Origin: Levilinea saccharolytica
GTDB taxonomy: Bacteria; Chloroflexota; Anaerolineae; Anaerolineales; Anaerolineaceae
Assembly: GCF_001306035.1 (NCBI RefSeq)
Contig: NZ_LGCM01000008.1
Span: forward strand, 36,745 to 100,744
Length of the DNA stretch: 64,000 bases
Direction of reading: 5' to 3'
In this document: in pieces, positions 50,414 through 59,530 of the stretch
Numbering within the stretch: position 1 is the first letter of the stretch
Layout of the letters: every line of letters starts with the position of its first letter
The notes under the pieces: generated by a model
Told to the model about the DNA's origin: nothing
The model's database searches: none
The model's input: only the letters and a program-made list of their open reading frames with translations
Position numbers and translations under genes: made by a program

Positions 50414-53400
50414 TCAGTCCTTAAGTTCTATGGTTACTTCGATGTCATTGTAGAGTGCCAATTCGGTCTTCAGCGTCTGAAGCTGTTGAATCAGGGCATC
50501 CAATTGACTGCTGCTGGTCACCCGGGTAGGAATATTCAAAGATCGGGTAATCCGACTGCGTCCCTCACGAGCAGCCTGTTCCTTCTCTTCTTTCAAACGT
50601 GCTAATTGACGTTCATGCCCGACCTCTTCGATTCTTTTTCGGATATCACTGACGCGTGACTGGATGGTATATTCCTGACCCAGGAGCTGCTTCAACCCGG
50701 CCAGGTCCTTGGTCACATCAATTGCCAATGCTTCCAATTGGGCAAGAATCTGCGATTGTTCTTCGTGCGTCAATTCATTCCATTCAAACAACCCGGGAAG
50801 GTCTTGTTTGGCGATCTTTATCGTGTTTTTTTGCGCATCCATCATCTGATCAATCGCATCCCGCAAATGATTCTTGATTGAGGTCAATGCAGAGCTCAGG
50901 TCGGCGCTGTGCTGATAGAAATTCTCCTGCCCCAGACGTTCACCAATTTGGGCAAGCGATTCCTCAACATCGTTTCTAAGCTGACCTGGTATTCCCGAAT
51001 CCGGTAGCGCTCTGATCTCCTTCCAATGCTCACGCAGGTCGCGAATGGTCACCTCCAGCCCATTTTTAAGCGCCAGGGTTACATCGGCCGCCCACTTCAG
51101 ACCGGTATAGAGAGAGGATTCTTCGCTTCCCAACCGCTGCGGGACATCCGAGGCATCCGTTTCTAAAATCTCCGCCAGATCCTTATTGAGCTCACGAATG
51201 CGCTCCACACCTGGCAGCCCCAGGTTCTCCAACTTGGAGACCAAGGGACCATATTTCAACTGTAATTGTGGGAAGTGCTTTACTGCCGATTTGCTGATTT
51301 CCTGTTCCAGCGGTATGGTCGGTTCACCGGTCAGATCGGTCAGGCGTTGTGCCGCGCGTGCGAGCACCTCGGGTGGAAGCTGTCCGTCGCGAAGTGAAAT
51401 CCCCACTGTTTTGAATGAATTATTGGTGCGCAGGCCTTCGATTGCTTGTTGACCATTGACTTTAATTTCCCGCCCGGAGATTTTGAGCTTGATTTCTCCG
51501 TTGACCAGTAATGCCGCCACCAGGTAGCGTAAGGTATCTGGAGACCAGCCAAAAGGCGCATCGGTAAAATAATCGGTCAGACGTTTCCCATCCACTGAGC
51601 CATTGCGGTCGATGAAGTCTCGAATGCTGATCAGAGCTTTATGATTGGTATTGATGCGAGGCGTTCCACCCACCACCTGGACGAGAGAGAGCGGATCGAT
51701 GTTGGAGTCGATTGCTTTTAAATTGCCGGCTTTCAGGAATTTTTCGGCAATATTCGTATCTGCTCTGACGGGCGCCTCATTGTAGCGATCAAAGACTTGT
51801 TCGGCCACTGTGCTTAAATGCTTTTTCGCCGCTTCAACCAGGTCATGATCCAGGCTGTCTGCTGCTGTTACCTGACCGCGGAAGATAAAGGATCCCTGGC
51901 TTAAGCAGTTTTTCAACAAATGCTCCAGGTCACCGGTTAAAACATTGGCGCGGTCGGTCTGGGCTGAACAATATTCTTTCACTTCCTGATCTGGGTCATT
52001 GCGATATCGTTGAACAATTTCACGGCTTCTATAAATTTCGGATACCAGATCGTTGATCTCGTTGACCGTTCTTCCCAATAAATAGATCGTGTATTGCGAA
52101 CTACGCTGACGAGATTCCTCAACCAGGCGGGTACGGGCTCCCTCATAGTCCTCAGGAGCGACTAATTCCACCACGGTTTGAATTGTTTCCTTCTCGCCGG
52201 CAAGATTCGCTAGGATAGACCCGGTAGATGATTTCAACCCAGAGGTTACCGAGAGAGTGTTGTGCAACCGGACAGAGGGAAGTGGGCTGAACACCTCTCG
52301 CAACCCCTCATTTTGAATCCGCCGGGTTTCAATTGAACGTAAGGGAATTTGCGCCCGTTCCTGATCGATATCATTAATCTTTTCGCTGAAAAAGCACAGA
52401 TTCCCATCTTTTTCACCAAAAGGCACAAATCCATCAGAGATGAGATCCTTGACAGCCGATTCGACCTCATCATGACGGGATGCTGCATCAACCCTGGGAT
52501 GAGTCAGGCTGGCAATGTTTTGTACCGTTACTGGCATGTTCCCCAATATTTGAAGGATCGCTACAGTCTTGGCGATTTCCTGATGAATTGCCGAATCGGG
52601 GAAGCGAATGAGGGCCTTTGCAACCGCTTTATGAATGGATGGAGCGGCCCGGCGAATGTCTTTTTCAAGTGCATCATACAATGTAACCGTCGTGGCCAAC
52701 CAACCGATTGGTTGGTTCGCGACAGGCGGTTGGCCATCTGGACCTTCAATCAGGATATCCTGGATCACTTTAATGGCGGAGCGAAGTCCAATTCCGCCTG
52801 TAGATTTCGCCAGTGCGCCTAATAAGTGCAGCAAAATATCAAAGTGAGCCGGTAGGAATGGGTAGAGATTGGTGAAGGTAACTTTATCGAAGTCTGCGTC
52901 GTAATACTTGGCATCTTCGAGTTTGGTATTAAATCTTAATTCCTGACCATGTTTTTCGAAGATTGCGCCAAGGGCTTTTTCCCCATCCGGTGATTTACCC
53001 AATAAACGGCGGTAGCAAATTTCGCGGATATCGCTGGATTCAAGGTCGATCTGGATTGGAAAACGATCCTTGAGTTTATACAATTCGGGTGAGTTCAAAG
53101 ATGCGCGCGGATCATCTTCGGTAAGGGTTTGTTGTGCAGTTCCGAGGATCCACACTTTACCGTTGCCGATATTTTTCAGGTTTTTTGCCAGCCCATCCAG
53201 ATTTAAGATCAGATTTGGACGTGCGCTGACATATTGACCTACCTCATCAATGATAAATACTATGTATTCCTTTCCAGTCGCCTCTCGAACGATATCGATC
53301 ATTTCTTTGACGCGTTCATTTTCAAAACGGACGAAATCGGTGGTTTCGGTATTAAAGGCACTGGCCGTTTTGAATAACTGGGGATAAAAGTCATGTGCGA

Positions 53401-54034
53401 TTTCGGGAATCAAGCTGTCTATCACTAAAGGATCGTTTTGAACTTCTTTCCAGGATACACCAAGTTCGTTTTGAATCCGGCTTGTGAACTCCTCATACCG
53501 GTTGTCTCTTTTCAACCGTCTTTCAAATGCTGCCACCTTTAAATTTCGCGAATAGCCAGCCCATTGCAGAACTTTATAATACAGAACGGTTGAGACCTCC
53601 TCCATCGTTGCGCCGGCCAGCATTTCACTTGCCAGATCGAGAAGGACAACCGCGGCCGGAAAGCGGTTAGCTACCGTGGATAACAACGCTCGCGTCTGTG
53701 GCTTGTTCATGCGGTCTTGTAAATATTTCAAGAACCGCGTCCCCTCAATTTGCACGCTCTGGTCCAATGCTAAGCCAAGATATTTCGTGAAGGACGACTT
53801 ACCAGAACCATAGAAGCCAGAAACCCAGACCCCAACCTCATTCTCGCCGCCGCTATCCATTGCCCGTTGCATTTTGGTCAGCAACCGTTCGAACTGATCT
53901 TCAATGCTTTCAGTAACAATGTATTCGGTGATTTCCGCTTTTAGGCGAACTTCTTGCGAAGCGTTATAGGTAATCACCTTTTCGATATTGCGGTAGATGT
54001 CTTTCGATGGGTCAAATAATGTTTTGATCTGCAT
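50414..54034 (-). CDS. brxC: BREX protein BrxC (PglY-like ATPase)
   Basis: 1,206 residues. It starts MQIKTLFDPSKDIYRNIEKV and has Walker A WVSGFYGSGKSSFTK near residue 70 and Walker B EYIVFIIDEVGQYV, matching the large BREX P-loop protein. The C-terminal 250 residues form coiled coil (ERLGQENFYQHSADLSSALT; RLKEEKEQAAREGRSR). BrxC is needed for both methylation and exclusion in studied BREX systems. The ATG has an AAAGGAG SD and follows brxB by 18 bp. Confidence 0.92.
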   Translation of the reverse strand: MQIKTLFDPSKDIYRNIEKVITYNASQEVRLKAEITEYIVTESIEDQFERLLTKMQRAMDSGGENEVGVWVSGFYGSGKSSFTKYLGLALDQSVQIEGTRFLKYLQDRMNKPQTRALLSTVANRFPAAVVLLDLASEMLAGATMEEVSTVLYYKVLQWAGYSRNLKVAAFERRLKRDNRYEEFTSRIQNELGVSWKEVQNDPLVIDSLIPEIAHDFYPQLFKTASAFNTETTDFVRFENERVKEMIDIVREATGKEYIVFIIDEVGQYVSARPNLILNLDGLAKNLKNIGNGKVWILGTAQQTLTEDDPRASLNSPELYKLKDRFPIQIDLESSDIREICYRRLLGKSPDGEKALGAIFEKHGQELRFNTKLEDAKYYDADFDKVTFTNLYPFLPAHFDILLHLLGALAKSTGGIGLRSAIKVIQDILIEGPDGQPPVANQPIGWLATTVTLYDALEKDIRRAAPSIHKAVAKALIRFPDSAIHQEIAKTVAILQILGNMPVTVQNIASLTHPRVDAASRHDEVESAVKDLISDGFVPFGEKDGNLCFFSEKINDIDQERAQIPLRSIETRRIQNEGLREVFSPLPSVRLHNTLSVTSGLKSSTGSILANLAGEKETIQTVVELVAPEDYEGARTRLVEESRQRSSQYTIYLLGRTVNEINDLVSEIYRSREIVQRYRNDPDQEVKEYCSAQTDRANVLTGDLEHLLKNCLSQGSFIFRGQVTAADSLDHDLVEAAKKHLSTVAEQVFDRYNEAPVRADTNIAEKFLKAGNLKAIDSNIDPLSLVQVVGGTPRINTNHKALISIRDFIDRNGSVDGKRLTDYFTDAPFGWSPDTLRYLVAALLVNGEIKLKISGREIKVNGQQAIEGLRTNNSFKTVGISLRDGQLPPEVLARAAQRLTDLTGEPTIPLEQEISKSAVKHFPQLQLKYGPLVSKLENLGLPGVERIRELNKDLAEILETDASDVPQRLGSEESSLYTGLKWAADVTLALKNGLEVTIRDLREHWKEIRALPDSGIPGQLRNDVEESLAQIGERLGQENFYQHSADLSSALTSIKNHLRDAIDQMMDAQKNTIKIAKQDLPGLFEWNELTHEEQSQILAQLEALAIDVTKDLAGLKQLLGQEYTIQSRVSDIRKRIEEVGHERQLARLKEEKEQAAREGRSRITRSLNIPTRVTSSSQLDALIQQLQTLKTELALYNDIEVTIELKD

Positions 54035-54052
54035 AGCCCCTGATACTCCTTT

Positions 54053-54625
54053 TTAGCCGCCGATATGAACGGAGCGATAATTGCCATCTTCTGGATAAAA
54101 ACCCAGGAATTTCAATCGCGTCTTTCCAGTGCGTTCACCCGGGTAAAAAAACACGGTAGGCACATAGAATTTCCCGTACAGTTGACTCTCAATTGCACCA
54201 ATGCGAGTATAAGGATGAAGCGCTTCGAGATCTGTGACAAGAATAATCGTGCTCTTTTTCCCTTTCACCTGTTCCAGCTTAGCCTCTAATCTGCTTTTTA
54301 ACGAGCCATTTGTAATGGCATTGGCTAAAGATTGATTGGCTTTATCCCACTGGAGGGGCGATTTTTTATCTGCGGTCAACCAAATCTTCATCATTGGCGA
54401 ACTATCAAATATAGATCGAATTTCCTGGGCGATTGAAAATTGCTCAACCTCCCAACCATCATTACGCAGTTTCGCGATCCAGGCTGGCAGACTCCTCTTC
54501 ACATCCAAAATTTCCTTGGGATGGAAAATCAAATAATAGATCGGTTCAAAACTGGCGTGTCCTAATTCTCGACCAGATCGAACTCGTTCTATCAATTCGT
54601 CAAAGTTATCTCTTATTGAGGGCAT
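54053..54625 (-). CDS. brxB: BREX protein BrxB (DUF1788)
   Basis: About 190 residues from ATG 54625, next to a TTG; GAGGAAG is upstream. Characteristic DUF1788 text is visible: PIYYLIFHPKEILDVKRSLP, LVTDLEALHPYTRIGAIE and VPTVFFYPGERTGKTRLKFL. The gene overlaps brxA by 20 bp. BrxB is a core protein of type 1 and type 6 BREX; its biochemical role is not known. Confidence 0.9.
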   Translation of the reverse strand: MPSIRDNFDELIERVRSGRELGHASFEPIYYLIFHPKEILDVKRSLPAWIAKLRNDGWEVEQFSIAQEIRSIFDSSPMMKIWLTADKKSPLQWDKANQSLANAITNGSLKSRLEAKLEQVKGKKSTIILVTDLEALHPYTRIGAIESQLYGKFYVPTVFFYPGERTGKTRLKFLGFYPEDGNYRSVHIGG

Positions 54626-55391
54626 CAATTACTTCCTCCATACTCTGATATTGCCAGCCTATACGAGTCACATCTCCAGCGGATTGAATAATAAACCAAC
54701 CTTTTAAGGCTAGCTGTTTCATTTCATTCAATACATCACTGCGGTCCATACCAAATAATCCCCAATCTGGATGACTTAGCACACTATTATCGCCGTGGCC
54801 GGAGAAATGGAGATCATAGGACAAGAAAATCGATACTTTTGGTTCGATTCTGAAAGGCAGGATTTTTCGAATTGAATTTTTCTTGTTTTCCAGTAACCCA
54901 AAATCAGAACATGTGCCGACTAAATAAATGGGAACTCGTTGTATCATACTGGCGCCCCATGGTCTGCTCGTTTTCCCATCTTGATTAGCCCGAATAACAA
55001 AATTCCGTGCCTCATCAATTGACAAAAAATTTTGACCCGATGAATATGTAGCCCAATAGATTTCTTTAACAAAATCGTGAAGAATTTTATGATTTCTGCA
55101 GGTATATAAATATAAAATTTGATTAATTTCTTTATTCGATAACCCATTCTGCAATGCTTTGATATTCTTCAATGGTTGAGCATCCTGGCATAAATAACGG
55201 GGGGCAAAGCCTTCAAAAATTAGATTCTTTAAACGTCGCGCTGAAATGTTAGGGAACAATCCCGATCCAAGTGCCACCTTATAGAGGTCAGATCCATTCA
55301 TTCCTGGAGACCATAAATTGAGTAGTGCAAAAGTCTCTTCAATGATTCCCTGTCCAGAACCTAGTTTTGTAGTGTACTTTTCATTGATCAT
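54606..55391 (-). CDS. brxA: BREX protein BrxA (DUF1819)
   Basis: About 261 residues from ATG 55391, which overlaps the brxE stop as ATGA. YTTKLGSGQGIIEETFALLN is the DUF1819 opening; the core is helical with EIYWATYSSGQNFLSIDEA. Known BrxA proteins are DNA-binding and help regulate or assemble BREX. It is followed directly by brxB. Confidence 0.87.
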   Translation of the reverse strand: MINEKYTTKLGSGQGIIEETFALLNLWSPGMNGSDLYKVALGSGLFPNISARRLKNLIFEGFAPRYLCQDAQPLKNIKALQNGLSNKEINQILYLYTCRNHKILHDFVKEIYWATYSSGQNFLSIDEARNFVIRANQDGKTSRPWGASMIQRVPIYLVGTCSDFGLLENKKNSIRKILPFRIEPKVSIFLSYDLHFSGHGDNSVLSHPDWGLFGMDRSDVLNEMKQLALKGWFIIQSAGDVTRIGWQYQSMEEVIDALNKR

Positions 55392-55897
55392 AGGACATCT
55401 GAAAAATATGGACAAACTACGGTTTTATTTTCAAAACCATACAAGTATGCACCGGCTACTTTTTGCCAGGAATTTAAGTCGCGCAGCGCTACAATGTTTC
55501 CAACTCGGATTGGACCGATCTCAATTGGTAATTGAGAACCAACTAACTTTCGCAAGGAATCCAAAGCTGTTTCTGATTTGGTAATATTCTTTTGAACTGA
55601 TTGGTATAAAGCTGGCTCCTGGAGCGATCGGTGGATTCCTTGCTCAATCTCTTCTGGCAGTCGAAAAAGATGATAAACATGACCAATGCCAATCCGCTCG
55701 TCGTGCACTAGAGCTGCAGCGTGTGTCACGCCATTACATTGGGCCAAAGTTTGTGTTCGGCTAAAAAGCGGAGAAAGGAAAGCATTGCTTCCTTGTGTAA
55801 AAAATGAACTCTGCCACCAACCGAACTGTTCCCGTTCCCCAAGATACCCAATGATTAATCTTAACTTTGCAAGTCTTTCGACTAATTCAGCATCCAT
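55388..55897 (-). CDS. brxE: BrxE-family protein
   Basis: About 169 residues from ATG 55897, behind a GAGGAG SD. LRLIIGYLGEREQFGWWQSS, LVHDERIGIGHVYHLFRLPE and the compact all-helical pattern match the BrxE family. BrxE defines type 6 BREX in the original typing, yet here it leads an operon with brxL. Its function is not known. It overlaps the HTH gene by 11 bp and brxA by 4 bp. Confidence 0.8.
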   Translation of the reverse strand: MDAELVERLAKLRLIIGYLGEREQFGWWQSSFFTQGSNAFLSPLFSRTQTLAQCNGVTHAAALVHDERIGIGHVYHLFRLPEEIEQGIHRSLQEPALYQSVQKNITKSETALDSLRKLVGSQLPIEIGPIRVGNIVALRDLNSWQKVAGAYLYGFENKTVVCPYFSDVL

Positions 55898-56111
55898 GTT
55901 GCTCCTCGTCGTCAATCGGGGTTTGTTTTTTTGATTTGGCTATCGTATCATCCAACCAGTTATCTATTCTTTCTTTTCTAAATCGCCAATGCCTTCCAAC
56001 TTTTTGGCATGGTATTTTTCCATCCTGCGCAAGTTTATAAAGTGTGGAGAGAGGGATGCGAAGGTATTTTGATGCTTCTTCAATCGTTAGTACTTGTGGA
56101 AAGTCGTCCAT
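55887..56111 (-). CDS. Excisionase-type HTH regulator at head of BREX operon
   Basis: 74 residues with a MerR/HTH_17 domain: VLTIEEASKYLRIPLSTLYK then GKIPCQKVGRHWRFRKERID. It is the first gene of the BREX operon and overlaps brxE, so it is likely to regulate the operon, perhaps by binding the palindrome just upstream; a role as an excisionase for the nearby integrases is the alternative. Similar in sequence to the fragment at 19871-20122. Confidence 0.8.
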   Translation of the reverse strand: MDDFPQVLTIEEASKYLRIPLSTLYKLAQDGKIPCQKVGRHWRFRKERIDNWLDDTIAKSKKQTPIDDEEQHGC

Positions 56112-56135
56112 AATACCTTCTTTTAAATCAAAAGA

Positions 56136-56179
56136 ATGAGTATAAAGAAATTATATACTCATTATTGATAGTTGCTAAT
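56136..56179 (-). promoter_or_regulatory. Probable BREX promoter overlapped by palindrome
   Basis: On the minus strand, TTAGCA (56179-56174), 17 bp and TATAAT (56156-56151) make a plausible promoter. AATGAGTATA and its exact complement (56136-56145, 56155-56164) overlap the -10 element, so a bound regulator would block RNA polymerase. The HTH gene begins at 56111. Confidence 0.65.
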
Positions 56180-56202
56180 CAAATAAGCTAAGAAAATCGG
56201 GA

Positions 56203-56619
56203 TTATTGCTCTGGGTTTGGCGCAATACCCCATTTGGTAAATGCAGCACTGAGTATTCCCCCTGCAACCGGCGAACTAGCTGAGATACCCTTCTCTTTCA
56301 TTTCATTCTCTGCTTCCCAAAGTGCCTGAGCCAGACGACTTCGAAACTCACCATGTAAATGAGAGAAGGCATGATAAATCTTCATTAATTCAGGATCCAC
56401 TGCAGGAAGACCAAGGGTTGAATAAACCTCTGTTCCGAGTGTCCCCGCAATACTCAGAATTTCTGGACCTTCAGGCAAAAACTCACCATGTAACCAACCC
56501 AATACCTTGGAAGGTGGATAGCCTAACAAATCGCAAAAGGCTATGAAATCTTCCTCACCCGCCTGGGATCGGCTCCATCGTTTGTACGCTCTGTTAAACC
56601 AGGCCGGAAAGTTGGACAT
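56203..56619 (-). CDS. XRE-like DNA-binding protein, divergent
   Basis: 138 residues. The stretch EDFIAFCDLLGYPPSKVLGW then GEFLPEGPEILSIAGTLG matches the helix order of XRE/Cro HTH domains (FAxxLGVSxxTVxxWxxGxxxP, then AxxLG), though weakly. The C-terminal half is helical. It lies just upstream of the BREX operon on the same strand and may be its repressor. It has no obvious SD. Confidence 0.6.
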   Translation of the reverse strand: MSNFPAWFNRAYKRWSRSQAGEEDFIAFCDLLGYPPSKVLGWLHGEFLPEGPEILSIAGTLGTEVYSTLGLPAVDPELMKIYHAFSHLHGEFRSRLAQALWEAENEMKEKGISASSPVAGGILSAAFTKWGIAPNPEQ

Positions 56620-56728
56620 GTGGCTTTACTTTTCAAGGATTTCGATGTGGAATATGAAAAATATGTTCGCCTCTAATCATATAATATTTTCTTCAATCTG
56701 ACAACGAATCCCCCTTCATTTCATCAGA

Positions 56729-57172
56729 TCATCTCGACCGTGCCTGATCCTCCTGCTGATCATGGACCGGGCTTGTTTCAAAAGGATCGCATAAACCTAA
56801 TTGACCCGCCATCGCCATCATCTGGTCACGGCTATCTGTGCCAAATTTCTTTTTCAAAGCACTTATATGTAATCGAATGGTCGCTTCGGTTAACCCTAGT
56901 TTTAGCGCTATTTGTTCTGGCGTATATGCCCTCGCCAATAATTGCAAAACGCTGATCTGCCGCTCTGATAATGCCGGCGCTTTTCTTTTTGGTTTCGGTG
57001 GCTGACCCGCGAGAACAATCAAGCCATTAACCTGCACTTCTGGGCAATCATCCAAAGCACAATCAGGTATATTACTGCCATCCCGGATGATCTTTACCAA
57101 ATCCTGAACATCTTCGACCACATTTTGGTAAAGAACAGATCCTTCATCATTGATAACAACAATGGATGGCAT
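56729..57172 (-). CDS. LuxR-type HTH regulator
   Basis: 147 residues. Residues 65-125 form a GerE/LuxR HTH: LSERQISVLQLLARAYTPEQ, IALKLGLTEATIRLHISALK and KFGTDSRDQMMAMAGQLG. The N-terminal 60 residues have no receiver-domain phosphorylation site. A GGGGAGG SD precedes the ATG. It transcribes away from the 57529 gene across a 356-bp control region. Confidence 0.83.
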   Translation of the reverse strand: MPSIVVINDEGSVLYQNVVEDVQDLVKIIRDGSNIPDCALDDCPEVQVNGLIVLAGQPPKPKRKAPALSERQISVLQLLARAYTPEQIALKLGLTEATIRLHISALKKKFGTDSRDQMMAMAGQLGLCDPFETSPVHDQQEDQARSR

Positions 57173-57528
57173 CGAAGAAATCCTCCCCTAAGTTGACCCG
57201 AAATAATGGCTCAGAACGCATAAATCCCCCCTGAACAAGCACGCATCTATCCAGAGAGGACCTTGTAGTTGATGGTATAGGTGGGAGTTGGTCATTCTAG
57301 AGTCGTATGCGCAAGTAAGGTAACAGTAGAAAATTTGAGGTTTTATATTAGAACATCTGTTCAGAGAAATTATAGGCGAGATTATCTTATTGTGCAAGTA
57401 GAAGAAGGAAAAATCTATATATCAATTTCGATAGGTATCAGGGTGCTTAACCCTATCGAAATTAATAGATTGAGGTAGCTCAGTCTGGGTGTTATCCTAC
57501 TCGTAAATTCGCCATAAAAGGTGCTCCC
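57173..57528. other. Divergent control region with a 12-bp inverted repeat
   Basis: No gene is visible between the divergent LuxR-like gene and the 57529 gene. AATTTCGATAGG (57424-57435) and its exact complement (57452-57463) flank 16 bp and lie about 65 bp before the plus-strand start, so they may form an operator or the 5' leader hairpin of that gene. Confidence 0.5.
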
Positions 57529-58005
57529 ATGACTTGTAAATCCAAATGCTCATTGTCTAAAACATTCTCGCAAATTGATAGCATTCAGGAAGATTTTGTT
57601 CGTCTTTCCGGTTATGCATCTCAATTATCTGATATTGAGCCATCAGTATTGTGCCAGCCAAAGGCAGTAAAAAAGATCAAGGATATTCAACAGTTTTTGA
57701 TCTTTATTGAAAATCAATTTTATGAACTCCGTTCTATGCTTGATATTGACGGCGACACTGATTCAGAAATGGCTGCAACTGATGAAGACATCTTTTATTT
57801 GGTTGGTGATTTTCCGACCAGCAAGAATGATGCTAAAGAGCAAATTCTTACCTCAGAATTAACGGCATCAATCCTAAATATCCTTACCGGAAAGGGCGAC
57901 CATCAGAAAAATCGAGACCTTATTTCCAAAATATTCATGTTACGCCGGCTAATTGACTACAGCATGCAAAAAGCAACAATGGAACTAGATCACAGGAATT
58001 ACTAG
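57529..58005 (+). CDS. Protein of unknown function
   Basis: 158 residues from ATG 57529, preceded by AAAAGGTG. It is helical and hydrophilic, with segments IQQFLIFIENQFYELRSMLD and LISKIFMLRRLIDYSMQKAT, and a Cys pair near the start. No known family is recognised. It is the first of three plus-strand genes leading to an integrase, which suggests a link to excision or regulation of the element. Confidence 0.6.
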   Translation: MTCKSKCSLSKTFSQIDSIQEDFVRLSGYASQLSDIEPSVLCQPKAVKKIKDIQQFLIFIENQFYELRSMLDIDGDTDSEMAATDEDIFYLVGDFPTSKNDAKEQILTSELTASILNILTGKGDHQKNRDLISKIFMLRRLIDYSMQKATMELDHRNY

Positions 58006-58033
58006 TCCCAGATATAAATAGGAGTATCGTTGG

Positions 58034-58450
58034 ATGGAAGTAAGAAATCACCGAACCAAATTACCTCATAACGTCATTATCAAAGCACCAGGGTTATTAC
58101 CGATGTTATATACCCCGCGTGAAATTTGCGAGGAACTAGGTATTGCTGAAAGCACATTGCGGGATTGGTTGCAGATAGATCTCCCTCACCAAAGAGACAA
58201 CCGCAATCGGATATGGATCAACGGGGAGGAGTTTGCCAGATGGGTCAACAACCAACGCAAGCCAAGAGCAGCTAAAAAGCTAACCGAAGATGAAGCCTAT
58301 TGTTTGCGTTGTAACCAGGTATCCAAATTACTTTCTCCCCAGATTCAACCGATCAAGGGAAACCTGGTCTTAATCAAAGGTTCTTGTGCAAATTGTGGAG
58401 CCGTTATTAATCGTGGAGCCCATCGTGATCGAACGCCAGAACTATCTTAA
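58034..58450 (+). CDS. HTH / zinc-ribbon DNA-binding protein
   Basis: 138 residues. LYTPREICEELGIAESTLRD with WLQIDLPHQRDNRNRIWING and EEFARWV forms a MerR/excisionase-type winged HTH; YCLRCNQVSK and GSCANCGAV form a zinc ribbon in the C-terminal half. A TAGGAG SD precedes the ATG. The downstream integrase begins within its last 26 bp, so it is a good candidate for the recombination directionality factor of that integrase. Confidence 0.75.
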   Translation: MEVRNHRTKLPHNVIIKAPGLLPMLYTPREICEELGIAESTLRDWLQIDLPHQRDNRNRIWINGEEFARWVNNQRKPRAAKKLTEDEAYCLRCNQVSKLLSPQIQPIKGNLVLIKGSCANCGAVINRGAHRDRTPELS

Positions 58451-59519
58451 AGTCAAAGAGCATCTCAAGTACCTCGAGGAAGTTCTGCAGTTGAACCAAG
58501 CCTCTGTTGAACGCTATCGCTTCTATTTGCGTCATCTGCTGCTTTGGGCGGATGATCAGAATTTCCGCCTGGTGCAGACGATTCGCCCGACCCTCCCGTC
58601 CTATCTGGCTTCATTACCAGGCAAGGAAGGAAAAGGAAACATGGCCAGCGCATCCCAAAAGAAGATTATAGACTCAAGTAAACGCTTTTTCCGTTGGGCG
58701 AAGGTTACATATCCTCGTGAAATGAATAGCCTTTCCATTTCGTGGATTGATACCCTGCGGCGACCGCGCCAACCGCAAATTTCTTCAGAAAACGTTTTTG
58801 TTTCTTTGGATGAGGTCCAAAAACTACTCGCCGCCCCTGTACCCGAAAATAACCTGGCCTTATTGCGCGACAAGGCAGCTGCTGCCATGCTCTTCCTTTC
58901 AGGCATGCGTGCCAGTGCCTTCACTACATTGCCGATTGAGGCGGTTGATCTTGAAAATCTGAGACTTCGCCAATGGCCAGAACTGGGCGTTCATACCAAG
59001 AATGGAAAAAAGGCGACTACTTTCTTATTGAACATTCCTGAAATTCTTGCGCCGGTCCGCCAATGGGATGAATTCGTTCGTAAGTCACTTCCTGGCTCAA
59101 GTCCCTGGTATGCACCAATCGCGCATTCCTGGGGAGATCAGTTTCTTTCACAGGATGAACCTGGAAAGACGCGTTCTCAGGCGCTTCAAAAACGCCTGGA
59201 GTTGTTGTTTTCCATTGCAAACCTTGAAATCAAATCACCTCACAAATTCCGGCATGGACACGCCGTCTACGGGTTACTTCATGCTCAGACTATGGCGGAT
59301 TACAAAGCGGTTTCCATGAACCTGATGCACGAGAGTATCGAGATCACTGACAGCACTTACGCTCCCATGCTTTCTTCTGATGTTCAAGAGCGTATTGCCG
59401 GGCTGTCTGGGAAGGCGACGTCCACGCCGGGTGATGAGCTTGAGGTCTTCCTTAATAATCTTGATCGAGAAAGCCAGAAAAAGGCATTGATGTTTATCGC
59501 AGGAAAGTTAGCTCAATGA
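58425..59519 (+). CDS. Tyrosine recombinase (integrase)
   Basis: About 364 residues from GTG 58425 (GGAG is six bases upstream). A SAM-like N-terminal core-binding domain is followed by the catalytic domain with Arg in LSGMRASAFTT, Lys in HTKNGKKATTFL, HKFRHGHAVYG for the His-x-x-Arg box and MHESIEITDSTYAPM for the second His and the nucleophile Tyr. It converges with a second integrase 11 bp away. Its target cannot be read from the sequence. Confidence 0.85.
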   Translation: MIERQNYLKVKEHLKYLEEVLQLNQASVERYRFYLRHLLLWADDQNFRLVQTIRPTLPSYLASLPGKEGKGNMASASQKKIIDSSKRFFRWAKVTYPREMNSLSISWIDTLRRPRQPQISSENVFVSLDEVQKLLAAPVPENNLALLRDKAAAAMLFLSGMRASAFTTLPIEAVDLENLRLRQWPELGVHTKNGKKATTFLLNIPEILAPVRQWDEFVRKSLPGSSPWYAPIAHSWGDQFLSQDEPGKTRSQALQKRLELLFSIANLEIKSPHKFRHGHAVYGLLHAQTMADYKAVSMNLMHESIEITDSTYAPMLSSDVQERIAGLSGKATSTPGDELEVFLNNLDRESQKKALMFIAGKLAQ

Positions 59520-59530
59520 AGATTTCTTGG

